Of a stretch of DNA of 64,000 nucleotides, positions 35,313 through 43,905 are shown piece by piece. Positions within the stretch are counted from its first letter, which is position 1. Each line of letters opens with the position of its first letter. A program made the position numbers and the translations under genes. This DNA is from Bacteroidetes bacterium MedPE-SWsnd-G2. Its GTDB lineage: Bacteria; Bacteroidota; Bacteroidia; Flavobacteriales; Flavobacteriaceae. The notes below the pieces were generated by a model that saw only the letters and a list, made by a program, of their open reading frames with translations, had not been told where the DNA came from and ran no database searches. The stretch is from contig MPDE01000009.1 of NCBI GenBank assembly GCA_001874335.1, forward strand, positions 62,001-126,000, given 5' to 3'.

Positions 35313-37547
35313 TTACATAGATTCGTGGAACGAACGTGTAATAACTTCTAATTGTTGCTCTTTAGTTAATCGCACAAAATTCACTGCATAACCAGACACT
35401 CTAATTGTAAGTTGAGGATAATTTTCTGGATGCTCCATGGCGTCTATTAATGTTTCTTTATTCAATACATTAATATTAACGTGTTGCGCATTTCTTGAGA
35501 AATAACCATCTAAAATAGTAGATAAATTATCAATTCTATCTTGCTCATCAGCTCCTAAAGATTTAGGCACAATTGAGAACGTATTTGAGATTCCGTCTTG
35601 AGAATCTTCGTAGTTAATTTTAGCTACAGAATTTAATGAAGCAATAGCCCCGTTTGCATCACGACCATGCATTGGATTTGCTCCTGGTGCAAATGCTATA
35701 CCTTTAGCTCTACCATCTGGCGTAGCTCCAGTTTTCTTACCATATGCTACGTTAGAAGTAATTGTTAATACAGACATTGTAGGGTCAGCATTTTTGTATA
35801 CAGGCAATTCTTTTAATTCATTATTAAAATCTGCTACTGCATTTGCCGCTAATACATCTACTCTATCGTCGTCATTTCCGTAACATGGAAACTCACCTTC
35901 AATTTTAAACTCAACAGTTAAACCGTCTTCATTTCTAATAGGCGTAACTTTTGCATATTTAATTGCAGAAAGAGAATCTGAAACAATTGATAATCCTGCA
36001 ATACCGTATGCTATATTAATACTTGGATTAGTATCTATTAAAGCCATTTGAGCTTTTTCGTAATAGTACTTATCATGCATGTAATGAATAATGTTCATTG
36101 AATCATTATATACTCTTGCAACCTCTTTCATAGCTATTTTAAAATTAGCCATTACTTGATCAAAATCTAATACATCACCCTCAATTGGATCAATACCATC
36201 AACCATTTGTGTTCCTGTAATTTCACAACGTCCACCATTAATAGCTAATAATAATGTTTTAGCGAGGTTGGTACGTGCTCCAAAAAACTGAATTGATTTC
36301 CCTAGACTTTGATGAGACACACAACAAGCAATACCGTAATCATCAGAACCTCTACTTGCTCTCATTAAATCGTCATTTTCAAACTGAATGGAAGACGTAT
36401 CAATTGCTACTTTCGAGCAGAAATTTTTAAAATTTTGAGGTAAATCTTGAGACCAAAGTATCGTCATATTTGGTTCTGGTGAAGGGCCTAGATTGTAAAG
36501 TGTATTTAAGAATCTAAAAGATGTTTTTGTTACTTTGGTTCTACCATCTTCAAAAAGCCCACCTATTGCTTCTGTAACCCAAGTTGGATCACCAGCAAAT
36601 ATTTCGTCGTAAGCTCCCATTCTTAAATGACGTACCATTCTTAATTTCATCACAAATTGATCAATAAACTCTTGAGCTTCTTCCTCTGTTATTAATCCTT
36701 CTTGTAAATCGTTTTCAATATATATGTCTAAAAATGTAGAAACATTTCCTAAAGACATAGCAGCGCCATCTTGTTCTTTTACAGCTGCTAAATAAGCCAT
36801 ATACGTCCACTGCACAGCTTCTTGAGCTGTTTCTGCAGGTCTATTCAATTCTAAATTATAGGTGTTACCTAAAGCAATAATCTCATTTAAAGCCTTGATT
36901 TGCTCTGCAACTTCTTCCCTTAATCTAATTTTAGCATCCGTCATTGGCCCTGTGATAGCCTCTAAGTCTGCCTTTTTAGATTCGATTAGAGCATCTACAC
37001 CGTATAAAGCAATTCTACGGTAGTCACCAATTATTCTACCTCTTGCATAGTTATCAGGTAAGCCTGTTAAGAATCCTAATGAACGGAATTTTTTGATTTC
37101 GGTGGTATACGCATCAAATACACCATCATTATGCGTCTTTACATATTTAGAAAAAAGCTCGGTTAATTTGTCATTAGGCTTCACTCCGTGCTCAGCCAAT
37201 GCTTTTTGAACCACTTTAAAACCACCAAAAGGTTTCATTGTTCTTTTTAATAATTCGTCAGTTTGTAAACCAACAATTACTTCATTTTCTTGATCGATAT
37301 AACCCGCAGCAAAGGCACTTACAGTAGAAATTGTTTCTGTATCCAAAGCTCTTACACCATTGTTTTTTCTTTCCTCTAAAGTGGCAGCTTTACAAATTTC
37401 CCATAACTTATTTGTTCTCTCACTTGGTCCAACTAAAAAGTCATGTGTTCCTTGATATGGCGTTATATTTGTAACCACAAAATCTCTAACATCAATTTGG
37501 TTAGTCCAATTCCCAGGTTTAAATTTTTTCACTTCCATTTTGTTCAT
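35313..37547 (-). CDS. pflB: Formate C-acetyltransferase (pyruvate formate-lyase)
   Basis: A 744-residue glycyl-radical enzyme that splits pyruvate with CoA into acetyl-CoA and formate in the absence of oxygen. Visible: [20 protein letters not shown] at the N-terminus; the catalytic Cys-Cys pair in GIACCVSHQ; and the C-terminal glycyl-radical loop [19 protein letters not shown] (Gly near residue 719). Full length, typical of E. coli PflB type. The frame is open to a TTG at 37556; I use the ATG at 37547, with another at 37538. An Fnr-like box and a perfect -7 element lie upstream (37583-37628), consistent with anaerobic induction. Rare outside facultatively anaerobic flavobacteria. Confidence 0.97.
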   Translation of the reverse strand: MNKMEVKKFKPGNWTNQIDVRDFVVTNITPYQGTHDFLVGPSERTNKLWEICKAATLEERKNNGVRALDTETISTVSAFAAGYIDQENEVIVGLQTDELLKRTMKPFGGFKVVQKALAEHGVKPNDKLTELFSKYVKTHNDGVFDAYTTEIKKFRSLGFLTGLPDNYARGRIIGDYRRIALYGVDALIESKKADLEAITGPMTDAKIRLREEVAEQIKALNEIIALGNTYNLELNRPAETAQEAVQWTYMAYLAAVKEQDGAAMSLGNVSTFLDIYIENDLQEGLITEEEAQEFIDQFVMKLRMVRHLRMGAYDEIFAGDPTWVTEAIGGLFEDGRTKVTKTSFRFLNTLYNLGPSPEPNMTILWSQDLPQNFKNFCSKVAIDTSSIQFENDDLMRASRGSDDYGIACCVSHQSLGKSIQFFGARTNLAKTLLLAINGGRCEITGTQMVDGIDPIEGDVLDFDQVMANFKIAMKEVARVYNDSMNIIHYMHDKYYYEKAQMALIDTNPSINIAYGIAGLSIVSDSLSAIKYAKVTPIRNEDGLTVEFKIEGEFPCYGNDDDRVDVLAANAVADFNNELKELPVYKNADPTMSVLTITSNVAYGKKTGATPDGRAKGIAFAPGANPMHGRDANGAIASLNSVAKINYEDSQDGISNTFSIVPKSLGADEQDRIDNLSTILDGYFSRNAQHVNINVLNKETLIDAMEHPENYPQLTIRVSGYAVNFVRLTKEQQLEVITRSFHESM

Positions 37548-37582
37548 CTTTAACAAATTTGTATTTCAATGTTTTTAAAACA

Positions 37583-37628
37583 CAAAGTTACATTCGCAGC
37601 CTTCTTCAAAAACTGACAAAAGTCAGTT
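37583..37628 (-). promoter_or_regulatory. Fnr-like box and -7 element of the pflBA promoter
   Basis: Box AACTGACAAAAGTCAGTT (37611-37628): perfect 7-base arms around AAAA. Downstream on the minus strand is a perfect -7 box TAACTTTG (37590-37583). The box centre is 36.5 bases from the last G of that element, the same distance as at hemN, ccoI and crp. This is class II activator geometry. The leader to the pflB ATG is about 35 bases. Remainder of the spacer to 37880 holds the acyl-CoA synthetase promoter and no gene. Confidence 0.75.
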
Positions 37629-37822
37629 AATTGAAGATGTACTCACTTAAAAACGAAATACTTATGAACTATAACGTTTGAGAAAACCTTATAAGTTTTA
37701 CACTCTTAAAACCATCTTAACGGATAGATAGATTTTAACATAAAATTAAATCCACACCTATTAGAAAAATCGAAGAACAGAAATAGCTAAATATTATAGT
37801 AAGTTATATTTACTGTCTATTA

Positions 37823-37852
37823 TTTGATAATACTTTCAAATTTCATACTTTG
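37823..37852 (+). promoter_or_regulatory. Promoter of the acyl-CoA synthetase gene
   Basis: TTTG at 37823-37826, 19-base spacer, TACTTTG at 37846-37852 (one base shorter than TAnnTTTG), 28 bases before the ATG. A GCGTAGTA sequence at its 3' edge resembles one half of the MarR-gene palindrome (GCATAGTA). Confidence 0.5.
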
Positions 37853-37880
37853 CGTAGTACACCCTAACACGGCAAACTAA

Positions 37881-39650
37881 ATGACTGACATTACGAGAAT
37901 ATTCGATTTCCCATATTACCAAAGGGAGACCTATAATTTAGATAAATCATTCACATCAAAATATAATGGCAAATGGGAGTCTCTATCCTCTCAACAGTAT
38001 ATAGATCAAGCAAATGCTATTAGTAGAGGACTTCTAAAACTTGGAGTAAAAGCTAATGATAAAATTGCCGTAATCTCAAGTTCAAATCGAACTGAATGGA
38101 ACGTATTAGACACAGGGGTCCTTCAATTAGGAGCTCAAAATGTGCCAATTTACCCAACAATATCAAAAGAAGATTATGAATATATTTTAAATCATTCAGA
38201 ATCTACTTATTGTTTTGTATCGGATAATGACATTTTAGAAAAAATAAATGCAATAAAGGGAAATACAAAACTTAAAGAAGTTTTTACTTTTAATGATATC
38301 CCGGGCGCTAAAAATTGGAAGGAAGTTATTGAATTAGGTCAAGATGAATCGCTTCAACCTGAAGTAGAACGTTTAATGAGTAATGTTACTCCCGACCATT
38401 TAGCTACCATTATATATACTTCGGGAACGACAGGGCAACCTAAAGGTGTTATGATTACGCACCGAAACCTTGTTTCGAATGTATTGGACAGTGAAAAACG
38501 AGTACCATTAAAATATGGGAAGTCAAAAGGTTTGAGTTTTTTACCAATTAATCACGTTTTTGAACGTATGATTATTTACTTATACCAGTATTGTGGTGTA
38601 GAAATTTATTTCGCTGAATCTATAGAAAAGATGAGTGATAATTTAAAGGAAATTAAGCCTAACGTTATGACCGCTGTACCTCGATTATATGAGAAGGTAT
38701 ATGATAAGATTTATGCGAAAGGCTCTGAATTATCTGGAATCAAAAAAATGCTATTTTTCTGGGCCATTGGCTTAGGATTAAGATATAAGCCCTACGGTGA
38801 AAATGGCTGGTGGTATGAAAAGCAATTGGGCTTGGCTCGAAAAATAATTTTCAGTAAATGGCAAGAAGGTCTTGGTGGCAATTTAGAATTAATGGTTTCT
38901 GGAAGTGCCGCTTTACAACCTCGCTTGGCTCGTGTGTTTGCAGCTGCCGGTATGCCAATAATGGAAGGTTATGGCTTAACAGAAACGTCTCCTGTAATTT
39001 CTGTAAACGATATGCGTAATGGCGGATTTAGAATCGGGACCGTTGGAAAAGTAATTGATAACGTAGAAGTTAAAATTGCTCAAGATGGTGAGATCCTGGT
39101 AAAAGGCCCTAACGTGATGAAGGGCTATTTTAAGGATGATCAAAAAACAGCCGAGGTGATGACAGGAGAATATTTCCATACCGGAGATATAGGAGAAATT
39201 TGTGAGGAAGGCTTCTTAAAAATTACCGATAGGAAAAAAGAAATGTTTAAAACCTCGGGAGGAAAATACATTGCTCCTGCTCATATAGAAAATAGATTAA
39301 AACAATCCCGTTTTATAGAACAAGCCATAGTTATTGGTGAAGGCGAGAAAATGCCAGCCGCACTTATTCAGCCTAATTTTAGGTTCGTAAAAGAATGGGC
39401 CAAACGTCACGATATTGAGTTTATTTCTGAATCTGACATAGCTGCAAATACAACCCTTATTGAACGCATTGAGGAAGAAGTAGCACATGCAAATAAAAAA
39501 TTTGGAAAATGGGAACAGGTTAAAAAGTTTGAACTCACTCCAGAGACTTGGACCATTGATGATGGATTACTTACTCCTACTCTTAAACTTAAAAGGAAAA
39601 ATATTAAGGCCAAATACAATCACCTCATAGAAAAAATATACCGACCATGA
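37881..39650 (+). CDS. Long-chain fatty acid-CoA ligase
   Basis: A 589-residue AMP-forming acyl-CoA synthetase that activates fatty acids for beta-oxidation. Motifs: P-loop TIIYTSGTTGQPKGVMITH, FLPINHVFERM, the GYGLTETSPVIS adenylate-binding motif, HTGDIGEI and the C-terminal KITDRKKEMFKTSGGKYIAP. The internal FWAIGLGLRYKPYGENGWWY is typical of the FAA1/long-chain subgroup in Bacteroidetes. It precedes the MarR-fadN-fadA-fadE operon but is separated by a terminator and has its own promoter, so it is a neighbour in function rather than part of that transcript. Confidence 0.94.
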   Translation: MTDITRIFDFPYYQRETYNLDKSFTSKYNGKWESLSSQQYIDQANAISRGLLKLGVKANDKIAVISSSNRTEWNVLDTGVLQLGAQNVPIYPTISKEDYEYILNHSESTYCFVSDNDILEKINAIKGNTKLKEVFTFNDIPGAKNWKEVIELGQDESLQPEVERLMSNVTPDHLATIIYTSGTTGQPKGVMITHRNLVSNVLDSEKRVPLKYGKSKGLSFLPINHVFERMIIYLYQYCGVEIYFAESIEKMSDNLKEIKPNVMTAVPRLYEKVYDKIYAKGSELSGIKKMLFFWAIGLGLRYKPYGENGWWYEKQLGLARKIIFSKWQEGLGGNLELMVSGSAALQPRLARVFAAAGMPIMEGYGLTETSPVISVNDMRNGGFRIGTVGKVIDNVEVKIAQDGEILVKGPNVMKGYFKDDQKTAEVMTGEYFHTGDIGEICEEGFLKITDRKKEMFKTSGGKYIAPAHIENRLKQSRFIEQAIVIGEGEKMPAALIQPNFRFVKEWAKRHDIEFISESDIAANTTLIERIEEEVAHANKKFGKWEQVKKFELTPETWTIDDGLLTPTLKLKRKNIKAKYNHLIEKIYRP

Positions 39651-39653
39651 TTT

Positions 39654-39679
39654 AAAGCTCCTTTTCTGGAGCTTTTTTT
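39654..39679 (+). terminator. Intrinsic terminator after the acyl-CoA synthetase gene
   Basis: AAAGCTCC / GGAGCTTT stem (39654-39661, 39668-39675) with six-base loop and a run of T. Confidence 0.9.
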
Positions 39680-39704
39680 AAATCAAACTGTTACATTTTT
39701 TCAA

Positions 39705-39741
39705 TTTACTATGCATGCATAGTAAAAATTTTATATATTTG
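39705..39741 (+). promoter_or_regulatory. 22-bp palindromic operator and -7 element of the MarR-fad operon
   Basis: 39705-39726 is a perfect 22-base palindrome (half site TTTACTATGCA; its complement TGCATAGTAAA follows directly). Seven bases later is a perfect -7 box TATATTTG (39734-39741), 19 bases before the MarR gene ATG. The palindrome fills the place where the -33 element would be, so a bound dimer would block RNA polymerase. Autoregulation by the MarR protein encoded next is the natural reading. Confidence 0.75.
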
Positions 39742-39760
39742 AAATCAACACATCAAATAT

Positions 39761-40216
39761 ATGAAAGACACTACCATAGATTACGAGCTTAGAACCAGTT
39801 GGTTAGCCGTAAATAAAATGTACAATGAAGAGGCCTTAAAATTTGGCAGCACGATGGCTACTGGATTTGCTCTTCTTTATATGGATGCCCACGAAGGTAC
39901 ACCTTCTACATCTTTAGGCCCAAGAATGGGTATGGAAGCGACCAGTCTTTCCCGAACATTAAAATCAATGGAAGAAAAAGGTTTAATTGAAAGGAAACCA
40001 AATCCTGAAGATGGAAGAGGTGTTCTTATTTTCTTAACCGATTTTGGCCGTGAAAAACGCGAATATTCTAAAGAGCGTGTACTTATCTTTAATAAAGCCA
40101 TCCAAAATAATATTTCTCAAGAAAAATTAGATCATTTTTATGAAGTCACCGAGCTGATTAAAAACATGATTTCCAATAAAAAAATATACTCACAAAACGA
40201 TAACATCAACAAATAA
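39761..40216 (+). CDS. MarR-family transcriptional regulator
   Basis: A 151-residue winged-helix dimeric regulator. The DNA-binding core is seen: GTPSTSLGPRMGMEATSLSR (recognition helix MEATSLSRTLKSME), KGLIERKPNPEDGRG (wing) and VLIFLTDFGREKR. N- and C-terminal helices form the dimer. It is the first gene of the operon that encodes fatty acid beta-oxidation, one base before the fadN ATG, so it most likely senses a fatty acid or acyl-CoA and controls its own operon through the adjacent palindrome. In Bacillus the same enzymes are under a TetR-type FadR instead. Confidence 0.9.
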   Translation: MKDTTIDYELRTSWLAVNKMYNEEALKFGSTMATGFALLYMDAHEGTPSTSLGPRMGMEATSLSRTLKSMEEKGLIERKPNPEDGRGVLIFLTDFGREKREYSKERVLIFNKAIQNNISQEKLDHFYEVTELIKNMISNKKIYSQNDNINK

Positions 40217-40217
40217 A

Positions 40218-42626
40218 ATGAGCAATCGAAGAATTAAAAAAGTAGCAGTGATTGGTTCCGGTATCATGGGTAGCGGTATAGCTTGTCACTTTGCTAATAT
40301 TGGTGTAGAAGTGCTTTTGCTTGATATAGTACCAAGAGAACTTAACAAAGCAGAAGAAGCCAAAGGATTAACACTTGAAGACAAAGTAGTAAGAAATAGA
40401 TTGGTAAATAATGCCTTAAAAACGGCTTTAAAATCAAAACCATCTCCTATCTACAATAAAAGTTTTGCATATCGCATAAAAACTGGAAATTTAGAAGACG
40501 ACATTGCCAAAGTAAAAGATGTAGATTGGATTATTGAAGTGGTAGTCGAACGATTAGACATTAAGAAAATTGTACTGGAAAAATTAGATAAACATCGTAC
40601 TCCAGGAACTCTAATTACAACAAACACATCTGGAATTCCGATTAAATTTATGAGCGAAGGACGTTCAGAAGATTTTCAAAAGCATTTTTGTGGAACGCAC
40701 TTTTTCAACCCAGCCAGATATTTAAAACTATTCGAAATAATTCCTGGACCACAAACATCTAATTCTGTTTTAGAGTTTTTAAATGGTTATGGTGAAAAGT
40801 TTTTAGGTAAGACATCGGTTATAGCCAAAGACACTCCGGCATTTATTGGGAATAGAATTGGGATATTTAGTATCATGAGTCTTTTTCATACCGTTAAAGA
40901 TTTAGACATGACCATTGAGGAAGTAGACAAATTAACGGGCCCTGTTATTGGTCGACCTAAATCGGCCACTTTTAGAACAGTTGATGTTGTTGGTCTTGAC
41001 ACCTTGGTTCATGTTGCCAATGGTATAGCTGACAATTGTAAAGAGGATGAACAAATAGATCTATTTAAACTACCAGAATTCATTTCAACCATGGTCAACA
41101 ATCAATGGTTAGGTAGTAAAACTGGTCAAGGCTTCTATAAAAAGCAAGTGTCTGATTCTGGTAAAAAAGAAATTCTTTCTTTAGATTTAAATACACTTGA
41201 ATACCGACAAAAAAAATCGGCTAAATTCCAAACCTTAGAGCTCACCAAAACTATTGATAGAGTTGCCGACCGTTTTAAAGTATTAGTAAACGGAAAAGAC
41301 AAAGCTGGTACATTTTACAGAAAGAGTTTTGCTTCACTTTTTGCTTATGTAACTAAACGTATTCCTGAAATAACTGACGATTTATACAAAATCGATGACG
41401 CCATGAAAGCTGGATTTGGTTGGGAACATGGTCCGTTTCAAATTTGGGATGCCATTGGTGTAGAAGCTGGTTTAAAAATAATGGAAGATGAAGGTTGTAC
41501 GCCTGCAAATTGGGTTAGAGAAATGCTCGATTCAGGAAGCTCGTCATTTTACACCGTAAAAAACGGGACAACACTTGCATACGATATTCCTTCTAAATCC
41601 CAACAAAAAGTACCAGGACAAGATGCATTTATCATCCTTGATAATATTAGAACGACCAAAGAAGTATTTAAAAACTCAGGAGTTGTTTTAGAAGATTTAG
41701 GTGATGGTATTCTAAACTTAGAATTCCAATCTAAAATGAACACCATTGGTGGTGATGTTTTAGCTGGATTGAATAAAGCTGTAGATATTGCCGAAAAAGA
41801 TTTTGCTGGCTTAGTAGTGGGTAACCAAGGTGCTAACTTCTCGGTTGGAGCAAACATTGGGATGATATTTATGATGGCTGTTGAACAAGAATATGATGAA
41901 TTAAACATGGCCATAAAGTATTTTCAAGATACAATGATGCGTATGAGATATTCTTCAATCCCAACTGTAGCAGCCCCTCACGGAATGACCTTAGGTGGTG
42001 GTTGTGAATTATCAATGCACGCCGACAAGGTTGTTGCAGCAGCAGAAACTTACATTGGATTAGTAGAATTTGGTGTTGGTGTTATCCCTGGCGGTGGTGG
42101 TTCTAAAGAAATGACTTTAAGAGCTTCGGATACTTTCCAGAAAAATGACGTCGAGCTAAATGTGCTTCAAGAATATTTCTTAACCATTGGTATGGCTAAG
42201 GTAGCCACTTCTGCTCATGAAGCTTTTGATTTAGGAATTCTTCAAAAGGGTAAAGATGTAGTTGTTGTTAATAAAGACAGACAAATTGCTTTAGCAAAAT
42301 CTTATGCTAAGATAATGGCTGATCAAGGTTACACACAACCTGTAAAAAGAGAAGACATTAAGGTTCTTGGTAAACAAGCTTTAGGAATGTTTTTAGTAGG
42401 AACCGATTCTATGCAAGCCGGGAAATTCATTTCAGAACACGATAGAAAAATTGCAAATAAATTAGCCTACGTCATGGCGGGTGGTGACCTATCTGAGCCG
42501 ACTAAAGTTAACGAACAATATTTATTAGATCTTGAAAGAGAAGCCTTTTTAAGTTTATGTACAGAACGTAAGACTTTAGAGCGTATTCAACACATGTTAA
42601 AAACTGGCAAACCTTTAAGAAACTAA
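40218..42626 (+). CDS. fadN: 3-hydroxyacyl-CoA dehydrogenase/enoyl-CoA hydratase (FadN type)
   Basis: An 802-residue bifunctional beta-oxidation enzyme. N-terminal 3-hydroxyacyl-CoA dehydrogenase with NAD fold (VIGSGIMGSGIACHFANIG, GTHFFNPARYLKLFEIIPG, KDTPAFIGNRIG); C-terminal crotonase domain (LVVGNQGANFSVGANIGM and HGMTLGGGCELSMHAD with the catalytic glutamate region LVEFGVGVIPGGGG). The order dehydrogenase then hydratase is that of FadN, not of E. coli FadB (hydratase first). Transcribed with the MarR gene, fadA and fadE, an arrangement like the fadNAE operon of Bacillus subtilis. Confidence 0.92.
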   Translation: MSNRRIKKVAVIGSGIMGSGIACHFANIGVEVLLLDIVPRELNKAEEAKGLTLEDKVVRNRLVNNALKTALKSKPSPIYNKSFAYRIKTGNLEDDIAKVKDVDWIIEVVVERLDIKKIVLEKLDKHRTPGTLITTNTSGIPIKFMSEGRSEDFQKHFCGTHFFNPARYLKLFEIIPGPQTSNSVLEFLNGYGEKFLGKTSVIAKDTPAFIGNRIGIFSIMSLFHTVKDLDMTIEEVDKLTGPVIGRPKSATFRTVDVVGLDTLVHVANGIADNCKEDEQIDLFKLPEFISTMVNNQWLGSKTGQGFYKKQVSDSGKKEILSLDLNTLEYRQKKSAKFQTLELTKTIDRVADRFKVLVNGKDKAGTFYRKSFASLFAYVTKRIPEITDDLYKIDDAMKAGFGWEHGPFQIWDAIGVEAGLKIMEDEGCTPANWVREMLDSGSSSFYTVKNGTTLAYDIPSKSQQKVPGQDAFIILDNIRTTKEVFKNSGVVLEDLGDGILNLEFQSKMNTIGGDVLAGLNKAVDIAEKDFAGLVVGNQGANFSVGANIGMIFMMAVEQEYDELNMAIKYFQDTMMRMRYSSIPTVAAPHGMTLGGGCELSMHADKVVAAAETYIGLVEFGVGVIPGGGGSKEMTLRASDTFQKNDVELNVLQEYFLTIGMAKVATSAHEAFDLGILQKGKDVVVVNKDRQIALAKSYAKIMADQGYTQPVKREDIKVLGKQALGMFLVGTDSMQAGKFISEHDRKIANKLAYVMAGGDLSEPTKVNEQYLLDLEREAFLSLCTERKTLERIQHMLKTGKPLRN

Positions 42627-42657
42627 TCAGCATTTTTTTTACAAAACAGCATAAATT

Positions 42658-43848
42658 ATGAAAACAGCATATATAGTAAAAGCCTACAGAACAGCAGTTG
42701 GAAAAGCTCCAAAGGGTGTATTTAGGTTCAAAAGACCAGACGAGTTAGCCGCGGAAACCATAGAGCATATGATGGCCGAACTCCCTAACCTTGACAAATC
42801 GAGAATTGATGATGTGATCGTTGGTAACGCCATGCCAGAAGCCGAACAAGGTTTAAATATGGGCCGTTTAATTTCTCTTATGGGGCTTAAAACAGAAGAT
42901 GTTCCTGGTGTTACAGTTAATAGATATTGTGCTTCCGGAATTGAAACTATAGGAATTGCAACTGCTAAAATACAATCAGGTATGGCAGATTGTATCATTG
43001 CCGGAGGTTCTGAAAGTATGAGTTACATCCCAATGGGAGGCTATAAACCAGTACCAGATTACAAAGCTGCAAAAGAAGGAAACGAAGATTATTATTGGGG
43101 AATGGGATTAACAGCTGAAGCTGTTGCAAATCAGTTTAAAATCTCAAGAGAAGATCAAGATGAGTTTGCTTACAATTCGCATATGAAAGCTTTAAAAGCT
43201 CAAGCTGAAGGTCGATTTGATGATCAAATTGTTCCTATCAATATTGAAGAAGTATTCATAAATGAAAACGGTAAAAAAGATAAAAGATCATATACTGTAG
43301 CCAAAGATGAAGGTCCAAGAAAGGGCACAAATACTGCCGTGCTTAATAAACTACGACCAGTATTTGCAGCAGGTGGAAGTGTGACGGCAGGAAATTCATC
43401 CCAAATGAGTGATGGTGCAGCCTTTGTAGTTGTGATGAGTGAAGAAATGGTGAAAGAATTGAACTTAGAGCCCATTGCTCGAATGGTAAATTACGCTGCT
43501 GCAGGTGTAGAACCTCGTATTATGGGAATTGGCCCAGTAAAGGCTATTCCTAAAGCTCTTAAACAAGCAGGATTACAACAAAATGATATTTCACTTATCG
43601 AATTAAATGAAGCCTTTGCTTCTCAATCTTTAGCGGTAATTAGAGAATTAGATCTAAATCCTGAGATTATTAATGTCAATGGAGGTGCTATTGCTTTAGG
43701 ACACCCATTAGGTTGTACTGGAGCCAAATTATCAGTTCAACTATTTGATGAAATGAGAAAACAAAACATGAAAGGAAAATATGGTATGGTTACAATGTGC
43801 GTAGGTACAGGACAAGGTGCAGCCGGAATATTTGAATTTCTTAATTAA
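42658..43848 (+). CDS. fadA: Acetyl-CoA C-acyltransferase (3-ketoacyl-CoA thiolase)
   Basis: A 396-residue thiolase that cleaves 3-ketoacyl-CoA to acetyl-CoA and a shortened acyl-CoA. Active-site residues are all visible: nucleophile Cys in VNRYCASGIETIG, His in NGGAIALGHPLGCTG, and second Cys in TMCVGTGQGAAGIF; the substrate loop ELNEAFASQSLAVIRELDLN is present. Full length. Third gene of the MarR-fadN-fadA-fadE operon, 31 bases after fadN. Confidence 0.95.
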   Translation: MKTAYIVKAYRTAVGKAPKGVFRFKRPDELAAETIEHMMAELPNLDKSRIDDVIVGNAMPEAEQGLNMGRLISLMGLKTEDVPGVTVNRYCASGIETIGIATAKIQSGMADCIIAGGSESMSYIPMGGYKPVPDYKAAKEGNEDYYWGMGLTAEAVANQFKISREDQDEFAYNSHMKALKAQAEGRFDDQIVPINIEEVFINENGKKDKRSYTVAKDEGPRKGTNTAVLNKLRPVFAAGGSVTAGNSSQMSDGAAFVVVMSEEMVKELNLEPIARMVNYAAAGVEPRIMGIGPVKAIPKALKQAGLQQNDISLIELNEAFASQSLAVIRELDLNPEIINVNGGAIALGHPLGCTGAKLSVQLFDEMRKQNMKGKYGMVTMCVGTGQGAAGIFEFLN

Positions 43849-43905
43849 TAACACTTAATAACACAAACTTAAATATTAACCTCAGCCTTATAAAGTTAGC
43901 GACCT

